Source: Syntrophaceae bacterium UBA2280 (lineage in GTDB: Bacteria > Desulfobacterota > Syntrophia > Syntrophales > Smithellaceae). From it: a stretch of 30,771 nucleotides of DNA. The number at the start of each line of letters is the position of its first letter. Position 1 is the stretch's first letter. The stretch covers positions 1-30,771 of the forward strand of contig DDWS01000061.1 in the NCBI GenBank assembly GCA_002347685.1, in the 5' to 3' direction. Below are positions 16,351-24,471 of the stretch, piece by piece. Both the position numbers and the translations under genes were made by a program. A model generated the notes under the pieces. That model made no database searches. It saw only the letters and a list, made by a program, of their open reading frames with translations, and was not told the DNA's origin.

Positions 16351-16376
16351 ACTTGAGCATACGCTCAGTATCAAGT
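16351..16376. promoter_or_regulatory. Overlapping palindromes, likely TetR operator
   Basis: Two nested inverted repeats: TGAGC-N4-GCTCA at 16354-16367, and ACTTGA (16351-16356) mirrored by TCAAGT (16371-16376). They begin two bases past the -10 and so cover the expected start of transcription. The centres differ by three bases, so they may be alternative or overlapping sites. TetR-family regulators usually bind such sites at their own promoters; assignment to this gene is by position only. Confidence 0.5.
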
Positions 16377-16435
16377 TGCGTGACGCTGCATCCGACATAA
16401 AAAAGCAGTCCGGAAACGGAAAAAGAAAGAGAAAA

Positions 16436-17095
16436 ATGAGCGATAACCGTCAAAACATGATTGACGCAACAAACCATCTGCTCCAAACGCACGGCCTGGC
16501 TCGCCTGACCACGCGGGAAATCGCCCGCAAGGCAAAGGTCGCCGAAGGGCTGATTTATCACCACTTCAAGGACAAGGCGGAACTCATCCATAGTGCGATT
16601 GAGTCACGATTCAGTGAAACGGAGAACCTCCTGCAGAACCTGCCCCTCCAGGTGGGAACCCGCACGCTACCGGAAATCCTGGAAGACGTGATGGTTTCCG
16701 TCTACCGGGCACATTACGAAATGGTGCTGATTGTCTGCTCGATTTTCGCCGATCATCAATTGCGTGTCCGCATGCAGGAAATCATGAAGGAACGGGATAT
16801 GGGCCCGCAGCACGCCATCGAAGGCTTAAGCGTGTTTCTGGCGGCGGAACAGCGGCTGGGAAGGCTCTCGGATGCCGTCGATCCCCAGGCGGCCGCCAAA
16901 TGCCTGTGGATGATCAGTATTCAGTCCGCCATGAGCGACCGGTTGACGGGGAGCGAACCTGCGGCAAACCAGGTTCGTCGCGAGATCCGCGGCTATGTGC
17001 AAACACTGATGACCGGTCTTGCGCCCAGACCGGAAATCCAGAAAAAAAACGGATCAAAAAAGAGCAATAAGAGAGGTTCAAATGAAAAGGAATAA
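16436..17095 (+). CDS. TetR/AcrR-family transcriptional regulator
   Basis: A 219-residue repressor-type regulator. The N-terminal helix-turn-helix is clear: 'M-I-D-A-T-N-H-L-L', LTTREIARKAKVAEGLIYHHF, KDKAELI (about residues 7-55). The C-terminal helical ligand and dimer domain is followed by a Lys/Ser-rich tail. The ATG at 16436 was chosen because the HTH begins right after it. The open frame continues 135 codons upstream, but that part runs through the promoter and the start of the divergent gene. The end overlaps the next gene by 14 bp, so tetR and the pump genes share one message. It probably represses the operon until a pump substrate binds; the ligand is unknown. Confidence 0.88.
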   Translation: MSDNRQNMIDATNHLLQTHGLARLTTREIARKAKVAEGLIYHHFKDKAELIHSAIESRFSETENLLQNLPLQVGTRTLPEILEDVMVSVYRAHYEMVLIVCSIFADHQLRVRMQEIMKERDMGPQHAIEGLSVFLAAEQRLGRLSDAVDPQAAAKCLWMISIQSAMSDRLTGSEPAANQVRREIRGYVQTLMTGLAPRPEIQKKNGSKKSNKRGSNEKE

Positions 17096-18245
17096 CAAAG
17101 TCAGGCTGGTGATTGCAGCGGTCATTTTCTTCATGGGTTTGCTTTTGAGCGGTTGCGGCGACCAGAAAACCGGCGGCCCGCCCCCCATGTCCGAAGTCGC
17201 CGTTGTGACGATACAGCCGCAACCGGTGGTGATGACCACCGAACTGCCGGGTCGTACAGCCCCCTTCCTGGCTGCCGAAGTACGCCCCCAGGTCAGCGGC
17301 ATTATACAGAAACGCCTTTTTACGGAAGGCTCCTATGTTCAGGCAGGCCAGGCGCTTTTCCAAATCGATCCCGCCTTGTATCAGGCGGCACTGGAGAATG
17401 CCGACGCCTCGCTGGCCCGTTTTGAGGCTCAGCTTACGACGATTCAGTTAAAAGCCGGCCGCTTGAGGGAGTTGCTCGCAGAAAGGGCCGTGAGTCAGCA
17501 GGATTACGATGATGCATCGGCGGCACTCAAACAGGTACAGGCCGATATTCAGTATGCGACAGCCTCTCGCCAGACAGCCCGCATCAACCTTAAGTATACA
17601 ACGATAAGCGCACCCATCTCGGGCCGCATTGGACGGTCCGGCGTCACCGAGGGCGCCCTGGTGACGGCCGGACAGCCCACCGCGCTGGCAACCATTCAGC
17701 AGCTGGATCCCATCTATGTGGATGTGGCCCAGTCCACTGCCGACATCCTTCGCCTGCGCCGACTGCTGCAGGAAGGGCAGCTGGATCCAAACGGCAAAAA
17801 TCAGCAAAAGGTTCGACTCCTTCTCGATGACGGCACGGAGTACCCCATAAAAGGAAACCTTCAATTTCGCGACGTCACCGTCGACCCGACCACCGGATCG
17901 GTCATCGTGCGCATTGTGTTTTCCAATCCGAAGGGCATTTTGCTGCCGGGCATGTTTGTCCGGGCGCTGGTGCAGGACGGCATCAACAAACAGGCCCTCC
18001 TCGTTCCACAGCAGGCGGTATCACGGGATCCCAAGGGCAATCCGGTGACGTTGGTTGTGGACGAGGCGGGCAAGGTTTTACAGCGTCCCCTGACGATCGA
18101 TCGTGCAATCGGCGATGCCTGGCTGGTTGCATCAGGTCTTGGCGAGGGCGACCGGGTTATCGTCGAAGGAATGCTGAGAGTGAAACCCGGCATGTCCGTC
18201 AAAGCCGTTCCCTTTGAGAAAGGCGAAAAAACAGCGGAGCAATGA
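17082..18245 (+). CDS. RND efflux periplasmic adaptor (MexA/AcrA type)
   Basis: A 387-residue membrane fusion lipoprotein bridging the inner-membrane pump and the outer-membrane channel. Lipobox LLSGC gives Cys25. In order come the lipoyl half 'L-P-G-R-T-A-P-F-L-A-A-E-V-R-P-Q-V-S-G-I', EGSYVQAGQALFQIDP, a coiled-coil hairpin (about 95-160: LARFEAQL, L-R-E-L-L-A-E-R-A-V-S-Q-Q-D-Y-D-D-A), the second lipoyl half APISGRIGRSGVTEGALV, beta-barrel 'F-R-D-V-T-V-D-P-T-T-G-S-V' and a membrane-proximal end. All fit the HAE1 adaptor family. The start at 17082 has AGAGG ahead and lies within the end of tetR. A small GCGGG/CCCGC hairpin sits between this gene and the pump gene. Confidence 0.92.
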   Translation: MKRNNKVRLVIAAVIFFMGLLLSGCGDQKTGGPPPMSEVAVVTIQPQPVVMTTELPGRTAPFLAAEVRPQVSGIIQKRLFTEGSYVQAGQALFQIDPALYQAALENADASLARFEAQLTTIQLKAGRLRELLAERAVSQQDYDDASAALKQVQADIQYATASRQTARINLKYTTISAPISGRIGRSGVTEGALVTAGQPTALATIQQLDPIYVDVAQSTADILRLRRLLQEGQLDPNGKNQQKVRLLLDDGTEYPIKGNLQFRDVTVDPTTGSVIVRIVFSNPKGILLPGMFVRALVQDGINKQALLVPQQAVSRDPKGNPVTLVVDEAGKVLQRPLTIDRAIGDAWLVASGLGEGDRVIVEGMLRVKPGMSVKAVPFEKGEKTAEQ

Positions 18246-18289
18246 AGCACGCGGGGGCACCCGCAAAAACGAAATAACGGGAGCATCTG

Positions 18290-21200
18290 ATGTTATCAAA
18301 ATTTTTCCTCAATCGTCCGGTTTTCGCGTGGGTCATCGCCATTATCATCATGTCGGTGGGCATCATTGCGATCTACAACCTACCCATCTCGCAGTACCCT
18401 CAGATGGCCCCGCCAACGATTTCCATATCGTCGTCTTACCCGGGGGCATCATCGGAAACCGTGGAAAACAGCGTCACCCAGGTCATCGAGCAGAAAATGA
18501 CCGGCCTGGACAGGCTGTTGTACATGTCCGCCTCAAGTGATTCGGCGGGAGGCTCGCGCCTTGAACTGACGTTCGCGCCGGGAACCGATCCGGATGTCGC
18601 CTGGTCACAGGTTCAAAACAAAGTGCAGTCCGCCTTGTCGGGGCTCCCCGATGTGGTGAGAAATCAGGGCGTGCAGGTCACGAAATCCACCCGCAACTAC
18701 CTGATGATCGTCGGCCTGATCTCGGAGGACGGTTCAATGGACGGCACCGATTTGCGAGACTATGCCAAGTCCAACCTGGAGCGAATCCTGGCACGCGTAC
18801 CCGGCGTGGGAGAGGTGGAAGTCTTCGGCGGCGGTTACGCCATGCGCATCTGGCTCAATCCCGACCGCCTGACGGACTACCAGCTGACTGTGGACGATGT
18901 CCTCTCGGCGCTCAAAGCCTATAATGTGGAAGTCTCCGCAGGCCAGTTCGGCGGGGCACCCGCCGTGAAAGGCCAGCGTCTCAACGCGCCGATCGTCGTC
19001 CAGAATATGCTCTCGACGCCCGGGGAGTTTGCCGCCATTCCGCTACGCACCAATCCGGACGGATCCATCGTGCGGATCGGCGACGTGGCCCGCACCGAGT
19101 TGGGAACAGAGATTTACGACATACAGGTTTCGCACAACGAAAATGCAGCAGCGGGCATCGCCATCCGCCAGGCGGCCGGCGCCAACGCCCTGGACACGGC
19201 CGACGCGGTAAAAGCGAAAATGGAAGAGATGAGTCATTTCTTTCCGGCCGGCATCAAGGTGGTCTATCCCAATGATTCCACCATCTTCATCAAGGTATCC
19301 ATCGACGAAGTGGTCGAAACCCTGGTCATCGCTGTCATCCTGGTTTTTCTGGTGATGTGGCTTTTTCTGGGCAACATCCGCGCCACCCTGATTCCGACTA
19401 TTGCTGTGCCGGTGGTCATTCTGGGAACTTTCGCCATTTTATGGCTCTTCGGTTTCTCCATTAATATGTTGACCATGTTTGCCATGGTTCTGGCCATCGG
19501 TCTTCTCGTGGATGACGCAATTGTCGTGGTGGAAAACGTGGAACGCATCATCAGCGAGGAAGGACTCCCCCCCAAGGAGGCCACGGCCAAATCCATGGAG
19601 CAGATTACCAGCGCGCTCATCGGCATCGGCCTGGTGCTGTCCGCCGTGTTCGGGCCGATGGCTTTCTTCCCAGGCTCCACCGGCGTCATTTACCGCCAGT
19701 TCTCCATCACGATTATTTCCGCCATGCTTCTTTCGGTCGTCGTGGCCTTGATCCTCACACCGGTTTTGTGCGCCGCGCTGCTCAAACCGGTGAAGGCCGG
19801 ACACCAGCCGGCGGAAAATGCGATTTTTTTTCTGAGGCCGTTTTTTTTGTGGTTCGACCGCATGTTTTTCGGTCTTAGAACAAGGTATGTGAATCTGGTG
19901 GGGCACTCCCTTTCGCGCAACAAACGCTATCTTGCCGTTTTCCTGGTGATCATCGCGGTGATGGGCGTCTTGTTTCTGCGCATGCCCACCGCTTACCTTC
20001 CCGATGAAGACCAGGGCATCTTGTTCGCACAGGTCATCATGCCGACGGGCGCCACACTGGAGCAGACCGGCGAGGTCACAAAACAGATTCAGCAATATTT
20101 TACGGAACATGAAAAAGAAACGGTGGAAACCGTCATGACAATCACCGGTATCGGATTTTCCGGACGGTCGCAAAACAACGGCATGGTCTTTATCCGGCTC
20201 AAGGACTGGAAACTGCGTCAGCACGCTGATCTGAAAGCGAAGGCCATTGCGGGCAGGGCCACCGTGGCCCTCTCCGGCATCCGCAACGCCATGGTGTTCG
20301 TCTTCCAGCCGCCGGCCGTACCCGAACTGGGCTCGTCCATGGGATTCGACTTTCAGCTTCTGGACCGGGGCGGTCAGAGCCATCAGGCCCTGATGGCCGC
20401 CCAGTATCAACTCCTGGGAATCGTCGCGAAAGACCCTCACGTCAGCAAAGTCCGGCCCAACAGCATGCCTGATGTACCCGAATTCCGCATTGACGTGGAC
20501 TGGGAAAAGGCAGGCGCTCTGGGGGTTCCCATCACATCCATTCATCGAACCCTGTCGGCCGCCTTCGGCAGCGCCTACGCCAACGATTTTATTCAGGGCG
20601 GACGTGTCAAAAGGGTGTTTGTTCAGGCGGATGCCCCCTACCGCATGCTGCCTGAACACCTGGAAAAACTCTATGTCCGCAACATCCGGGGGAAGATGGT
20701 TCCCTTTTCATCTTTTGCCTCGGGGCGCTGGATATCGGGCCCCCCGAGTTTGACGCGATTCAACGGATTCCCCTCCATTAATATCTGGGGCGAACCGGCG
20801 CCGGGTCGAAGCTCCGGTGAAGCCATGCAGGCCATGGAGAACGCAGTGGCCAAACTTCCCCCCGGCTTCGGTTTCGACTGGTCCGGTCTTTCCTACCAGG
20901 AACGCATGGCCAGCGCCCAGGCGCCCCTGCTGTACGCGTTTTCCATTTTCGTCATTTTTTTGTGCCTGGCCGCGCTCTATGAAAGCTGGACGATCCCGAT
21001 TGCCGTCCTTTTGGTCCTGCCGCTGGGGGTCATCGGCGGCATTATCGCGTCGAGTCTGCGGGGGCTGGAAAATGACGTCTATTTCCAGATCGGTCTGCTC
21101 ACCACGATGGGGCTGGCCACTAAAAACGCCATCCTGATTGTTCAGTTCGCGAAAGGCGGACTGGAACAGGGCATGGGGCTGATCGAAGCCACCGTTGAGG

Positions 21201-21496
21201 GCGCCAAGCTCCGCTTCCGTCCGATTCTCATGACCTCGCTGGCCTTTGGATTCGGCGTTTTACCGCTGGCCATCACCAGCGGCGCGGGGGCGGGCGCTCA
21301 AAACGCTATCGGCACCAGCGTCCTGGGCGGCATGATCACAGCAACCATCCTGGTGGTGATCTTTGTGCCACTGTTCTATGTCCTGATCGAAAATTTCTTC
21401 GGCAGACGGCACCGGCAGACGGCGGGTGTGCATCAAAAACCATCTTCCGGCAGCTGGATCGAAAAATTCTTTGCCAAAAGGCAAAAAAGAAAATGA
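18290..21496 (+). CDS. RND efflux pump, hydrophobic/amphiphilic type (MexB/AcrB family)
   Basis: A 1068-residue inner-membrane proton-driven exporter of normal family length. Visible marks: MLSKFFLNRPVFAWV start, PISQYPQMAPPTISIS and YPGAS, G-L-D-R-L-L-Y-M-S-A, TM2-TM6 region with 'M-L-T-M-F-A-M-V-L-A-I-G-L-L' and the essential paired Asp of LVDDAIVVVENVER, M-T-I-T-G-I-G-F-S-G in the porter domain, and TTMGLATKNAILIVQFA in the second membrane half. Two repeats of six membrane helices flank large periplasmic loops, as expected. It exports drugs, detergents or toxic metabolites together with the adaptor and channel on either side; specificity cannot be read. GGGAG lies seven bases before the ATG. 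Confidence 0.95.
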   Translation: MLSKFFLNRPVFAWVIAIIIMSVGIIAIYNLPISQYPQMAPPTISISSSYPGASSETVENSVTQVIEQKMTGLDRLLYMSASSDSAGGSRLELTFAPGTDPDVAWSQVQNKVQSALSGLPDVVRNQGVQVTKSTRNYLMIVGLISEDGSMDGTDLRDYAKSNLERILARVPGVGEVEVFGGGYAMRIWLNPDRLTDYQLTVDDVLSALKAYNVEVSAGQFGGAPAVKGQRLNAPIVVQNMLSTPGEFAAIPLRTNPDGSIVRIGDVARTELGTEIYDIQVSHNENAAAGIAIRQAAGANALDTADAVKAKMEEMSHFFPAGIKVVYPNDSTIFIKVSIDEVVETLVIAVILVFLVMWLFLGNIRATLIPTIAVPVVILGTFAILWLFGFSINMLTMFAMVLAIGLLVDDAIVVVENVERIISEEGLPPKEATAKSMEQITSALIGIGLVLSAVFGPMAFFPGSTGVIYRQFSITIISAMLLSVVVALILTPVLCAALLKPVKAGHQPAENAIFFLRPFFLWFDRMFFGLRTRYVNLVGHSLSRNKRYLAVFLVIIAVMGVLFLRMPTAYLPDEDQGILFAQVIMPTGATLEQTGEVTKQIQQYFTEHEKETVETVMTITGIGFSGRSQNNGMVFIRLKDWKLRQHADLKAKAIAGRATVALSGIRNAMVFVFQPPAVPELGSSMGFDFQLLDRGGQSHQALMAAQYQLLGIVAKDPHVSKVRPNSMPDVPEFRIDVDWEKAGALGVPITSIHRTLSAAFGSAYANDFIQGGRVKRVFVQADAPYRMLPEHLEKLYVRNIRGKMVPFSSFASGRWISGPPSLTRFNGFPSINIWGEPAPGRSSGEAMQAMENAVAKLPPGFGFDWSGLSYQERMASAQAPLLYAFSIFVIFLCLAALYESWTIPIAVLLVLPLGVIGGIIASSLRGLENDVYFQIGLLTTMGLATKNAILIVQFAKGGLEQGMGLIEATVEGAKLRFRPILMTSLAFGFGVLPLAITSGAGAGAQNAIGTSVLGGMITATILVVIFVPLFYVLIENFFGRRHRQTAGVHQKPSSGSWIEKFFAKRQKRK

Positions 21497-21537
21497 ATGG
21501 CGACAAAACGGCGTGACGCCACCAGAGGTTAAAGGAT

Positions 21538-22932
21538 ATGAACATAAAATTATTTCTTTTCACGGTTATCATCACTGTGTCTGTGTGCAGCTGCACGATG
21601 GCCCCGAAGTACGAGCGCCCCGACGCCCCGGTACCGTCCGGCTGGCCCGCCGGTGCGGCCTACCGGACAACGGAAGCCGGCGCATCATCCCTTTCCTGGC
21701 GGGAATTCATCACGGATGACCGCATGAGGGAAGTCATCGAAACTGCGCTTTCCCAAAACCGCGATCTGCGGGTGGCGGCGCTCAATGTGGAACGGGCGAA
21801 AGCGATGTACGGGATCGGTCAGGCGACGCTCCTGCCCGCCGTCAACGCCACAGGAATCTGGTATAAGGAGCGCATCCCGGACACAGTATCGTCCACCGGA
21901 AGCGCCTACATCGCTGAAAAATACAGCGTCAGCCTCGGCATCACATCATGGGAAATCGATTTCTTTGGCCGCATACGCAGTTTGAAAGACAAGGCCCTGG
22001 AAGAATATCTGGCCACCGAGCAGGCTCTGCGCAGTTCACGGATCCTGCTTGTCTCCACAGTGGCACAGGCCTACCTGGCGCTTGCCGCGGACAGGGAAGC
22101 CCTTCTGCTGGTGTCGAAAACCCTGGCGGCCCAGGAGGAGGCCTTCCATATCATCCGGAAACGCTACGATGCCGGCATGGCCTCCGAACTGGACCTGCGC
22201 CGGGCGCAAAGCCTGGTGGAAGCGGCCAGAGGGGACGTCGCCCGCTACACGCAGGGGGTGGCACAGGACGAAAATGCTTTAACACTGCTGGTCGGCTCTC
22301 CGATCCGGCAGGATCTACACCCCCCGGATCTCACCCGGATCAGCGCGCCCGGGAACGTATCTGCCGGACTCACCTCGGAGCCCCTGCTGAATCGACCCGA
22401 CGTGCTGGCTGCGGAACATCGGCTCAAGGCGGCCAATGCCAATATCGGCGCCGCCCGCGCCGCGTTTTTCCCCCGCATCAGCCTGACCACCGCCGTGGGA
22501 ACCGCCAGCACCGATCTGGCGGGCCTTTTCAAATCCGGCTCCGGCACGTGGAGCCTCGCGCCGCAGATCATGATGCCGATATTTGACGCCCGTACATGGT
22601 TTGCCTACAACGTCACCAAAATCGAAAAGGAAATGTCCGTCGCCCAGTATGAGAAAACCATCCAGACGGCTTTCCGCGAAGTGGCCGATGCCCTGGCTGA
22701 AAAAGGCATGATTCATGAGCGGATCGCAGCGCAGCAATCCCTGGTCGACGCCCTGACCGTCACAGCCCGCCTCTCCGGGTTGCGTTATGAAAAAGGCGTT
22801 GACAGTTACCTTGCCGTTCTGGACGCCGAGCGTTCTCTTTACGGCGCCCAGCAGGGTTTGATAATGCTGCGTTACGCCGGCATCCATAATCTGATCACTC
22901 TGTATAAGACACTGGGCGGAGGACAGGATTAG
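21538..22932 (+). CDS. Efflux outer-membrane channel lipoprotein (OprM/NodT family)
   Basis: A 464-residue TolC-fold channel. The N-terminal signal ends in a lipobox-like VCSC (Cys19), followed by APKYERPDAPVPSGW, the standard NodT/OprM opening. Two OEP repeats follow: ALSQNRDLRVAALNVERAKA, the 'W-E-I-D-F-F-G-R-I-R' motif, RYDAGMASELDLRRAQ, then the second half with LLNRPDVLAAEHRLKAANANIGAARAAFFP (split across the half boundary), and RYEKGVDSYLAVLDAERSLY. It forms the outer-membrane exit duct for the RND pump encoded just upstream (41-bp gap). AAAGGAT precedes the ATG. It closes the operon; no clear terminator follows in the 168 bp before the convergent gene. Confidence 0.93.
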   Translation: MNIKLFLFTVIITVSVCSCTMAPKYERPDAPVPSGWPAGAAYRTTEAGASSLSWREFITDDRMREVIETALSQNRDLRVAALNVERAKAMYGIGQATLLPAVNATGIWYKERIPDTVSSTGSAYIAEKYSVSLGITSWEIDFFGRIRSLKDKALEEYLATEQALRSSRILLVSTVAQAYLALAADREALLLVSKTLAAQEEAFHIIRKRYDAGMASELDLRRAQSLVEAARGDVARYTQGVAQDENALTLLVGSPIRQDLHPPDLTRISAPGNVSAGLTSEPLLNRPDVLAAEHRLKAANANIGAARAAFFPRISLTTAVGTASTDLAGLFKSGSGTWSLAPQIMMPIFDARTWFAYNVTKIEKEMSVAQYEKTIQTAFREVADALAEKGMIHERIAAQQSLVDALTVTARLSGLRYEKGVDSYLAVLDAERSLYGAQQGLIMLRYAGIHNLITLYKTLGGGQD

Positions 22933-23100
22933 AGGGGGAAGAAGGTTGACGCATGAAAAACCTGCGTCTGCTGACGAAATCAATTCACACGAAAAGGCGG
23001 CCATTTTCGTCGGCGGCATACCCGCATGACGAGGCGCTTTCGCATTTTTTCCGAAACGGCCAGGCCATCCCAGGTCTGCGCATCGGATGTTACTTACCCC

Positions 23101-24165
23101 TTACTTTTGAAACAGCTGCATCATCAGCATCAGGTCGCCTTGCACCTTGTATTTCTGCTGTGCAAACATCTCGCTTCCGTCCGCTTTGCGGGTCATGATA
23201 TCCATCCAGAGGCCAAAGGGCGTTTCAATCGTCAGGTCGGGCTTTTCGAAGCAACCTTGTTTTGCGTCGGCCCTGCCTTTCTCAATGATGAAATGGCAGG
23301 CATCCTCAACATCTCCGGAAAATGTAAACTGTAAAACCACTTTCCTGTTGCCTGCGGCCGCGGCGTTGAGACCGAAAGGAAACAGAAACATGAAATCCGC
23401 GAGCGTTTCCGGCCGCGGAACCATTTCTTTGCTGTCAAACTCTTTCGGCGTCACCCCCTCGGCAATGCAGGTTTTCCAGTAGATATTTCCCATTTTCCCG
23501 AAGGACTCGGCATCACTCAAAGGCTGGGTGATGACGGCCAATGTTTCCGGGGCGATTTTCATGGTTTTGACCAGCTCCCGCCCTGCCTGCCTGGTCGCGT
23601 CGAGCACATCCTTGGCTTTGCCCTGAAGCACGGCCGTCGATAATAAGGAAGCGCCGGCACGGCAGATGGACGCCACGGCTCTTGCTTCCTCGTCGCACGT
23701 GCGCTTGAAAAATTCCAGCATGGGGTCGAATTCCGACGCCTCGGGAAAACCGCACACGGTTAGCAAAACGCTCGCCGGCGTCTTGTGGCGCATCGGGTGG
23801 AAGGTTTTGCCGTCCTGGTCTTTCTCGAAAAAAGGCAGGGCCGAGGGAAGCGTCCTTTCCATGAAGGTGCTCATGGCGGCATTGATTGTGTGGAAGTAAA
23901 GAGGCGTGGCGTACACGGCCAGGTCGCAGGCCGCCCATTTGGGGTAGAGCTCCAGGCTCATATCATCCTTATGGACGCATTTCCCCGGTGTTTTGGTCCA
24001 GCAGGAAAAACAACCGATGCAATATCTGATTTTCTTCTCGCGCAGGTTGACGACTTCCACATCGGCGCCTGCCTCTCGCATGCCTTCGATCAGGGGGTTG
24101 AGCATCATCACCGTGTAGCTTTCCGCATTGCCTCGCGGGCTGGAATTAATGGCAAGCACTTTCAT
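23101..24165 (-). CDS. Flavodoxin-like oxidoreductase with CxxCxxC cluster motif fused to SCP2 domain
   Basis: A 354-residue cytoplasmic protein. Residues 1 to about 200 are an NADPH-dependent FMN reductase/flavodoxin-like domain: MKVLAINSSPRGNAES (phosphate-binding loop for FMN) and YATPLYFHTINAAMSTFMER. It contains C49-x2-C52-x2-C55-x7-C63 (start YCIGCFSC), the spacing used by iron-sulfur flavoproteins (Isf) for a 4Fe-4S cluster, followed by HKDDM. Residues about 255-354 read as an SCP2 sterol-transfer domain: VVLQFTFSGD, 'C-H-F-I-I-E-K-G', PDLTIETPFGLWMDIM and 'Y-K-V-Q-G-D-L-M-L-M-M-Q-L-F'. The fusion suggests electron transfer to a bound hydrophobic substrate, which is inference. AAAGGAG lies close before the ATG. 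It is convergent with the efflux operon and stands alone. Confidence 0.85.
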   Translation of the reverse strand: MKVLAINSSPRGNAESYTVMMLNPLIEGMREAGADVEVVNLREKKIRYCIGCFSCWTKTPGKCVHKDDMSLELYPKWAACDLAVYATPLYFHTINAAMSTFMERTLPSALPFFEKDQDGKTFHPMRHKTPASVLLTVCGFPEASEFDPMLEFFKRTCDEEARAVASICRAGASLLSTAVLQGKAKDVLDATRQAGRELVKTMKIAPETLAVITQPLSDAESFGKMGNIYWKTCIAEGVTPKEFDSKEMVPRPETLADFMFLFPFGLNAAAAGNRKVVLQFTFSGDVEDACHFIIEKGRADAKQGCFEKPDLTIETPFGLWMDIMTRKADGSEMFAQQKYKVQGDLMLMMQLFQK

Positions 24166-24471
24166 CGGGGCTCCTTTATTGTATCCTTGAATCAGTCGGG
24201 CGATCCTGCCGGATCAGGCTTGATTTCGCCCGCCTTGTCCGCAAACTCGGATGAATAAATAAGCGCGTGCGGCGCGCTGTTCGCTCTTTAGCTTCCGGCT
24301 CATCCCATCATCCCTTGCAAAGACCTCAAGGGAGTCCCGGCAGTTTGACGAACTTTCCGGTGCGCTTATTAAAGTCACCGATGACCCATGTACTTTAGTT
24401 TCCAGAAGAGACTCTCAATTCATGGTTTTCCGGACCTTTGATTTGAGCCAAAAGCGCTGTTGCCATATTTT
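24166..24471. other. Non-coding gap between the flavoprotein and the YchF-like gene
   Basis: No gene is supported in these 306 bases. It holds the ribosome site of the flavoprotein gene at its left edge and several short inverted repeats: GGGCGA/TCGCCC (24198-24231), AGCGCG/CGCGCT (24262-24278) and CCCTTG/CAAGGG near 24315-24335. The first and last lack a T-run. Confidence 0.45.
24253..24278 (-). terminator. Possible rho-independent terminator of the gspD-ychF-like operon
   Basis: On the minus strand a 6-bp G/C-rich stem (AGCGCG-CCGCA-CGCGCT) is followed by TATTTATTC. It lies about 190 bases after the stop of the YchF-like gene, rather distant, and the T-tract is broken by A residues. Confidence 0.3.

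Noticed and set aside
16031..16435. 135 extra codons at the front of the tetR frame
   Set aside because: They run through the promoter, the palindromes and the start of the divergent binding-protein gene. The helix-turn-helix begins right after the ATG at 16436.
18251..18264. Small GCGGG/CCCGC hairpin between adaptor and pump genes
   Set aside because: A 5-bp stem with a four-base loop and no T-run inside an operon is too weak to call a terminator or attenuator.
19439..20659. 406-codon open frame on the minus strand inside the RND pump gene
   Set aside because: It is the antisense of a clear pump gene, is rich in His/Gln/Asp/Arg from reversed codons, and shows no domain. Similar long antisense frames occur opposite the binding-protein, metallophosphoesterase and dapF genes and come from biased third positions.
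22953..23198. 81-codon plus-strand frame after the efflux channel gene, with GAAGAAGG ahead of its ATG
   Set aside because: The ribosome site is tempting, but more than half the frame overlaps the 3' end of the convergent flavoprotein gene and the product has no recognisable pattern.
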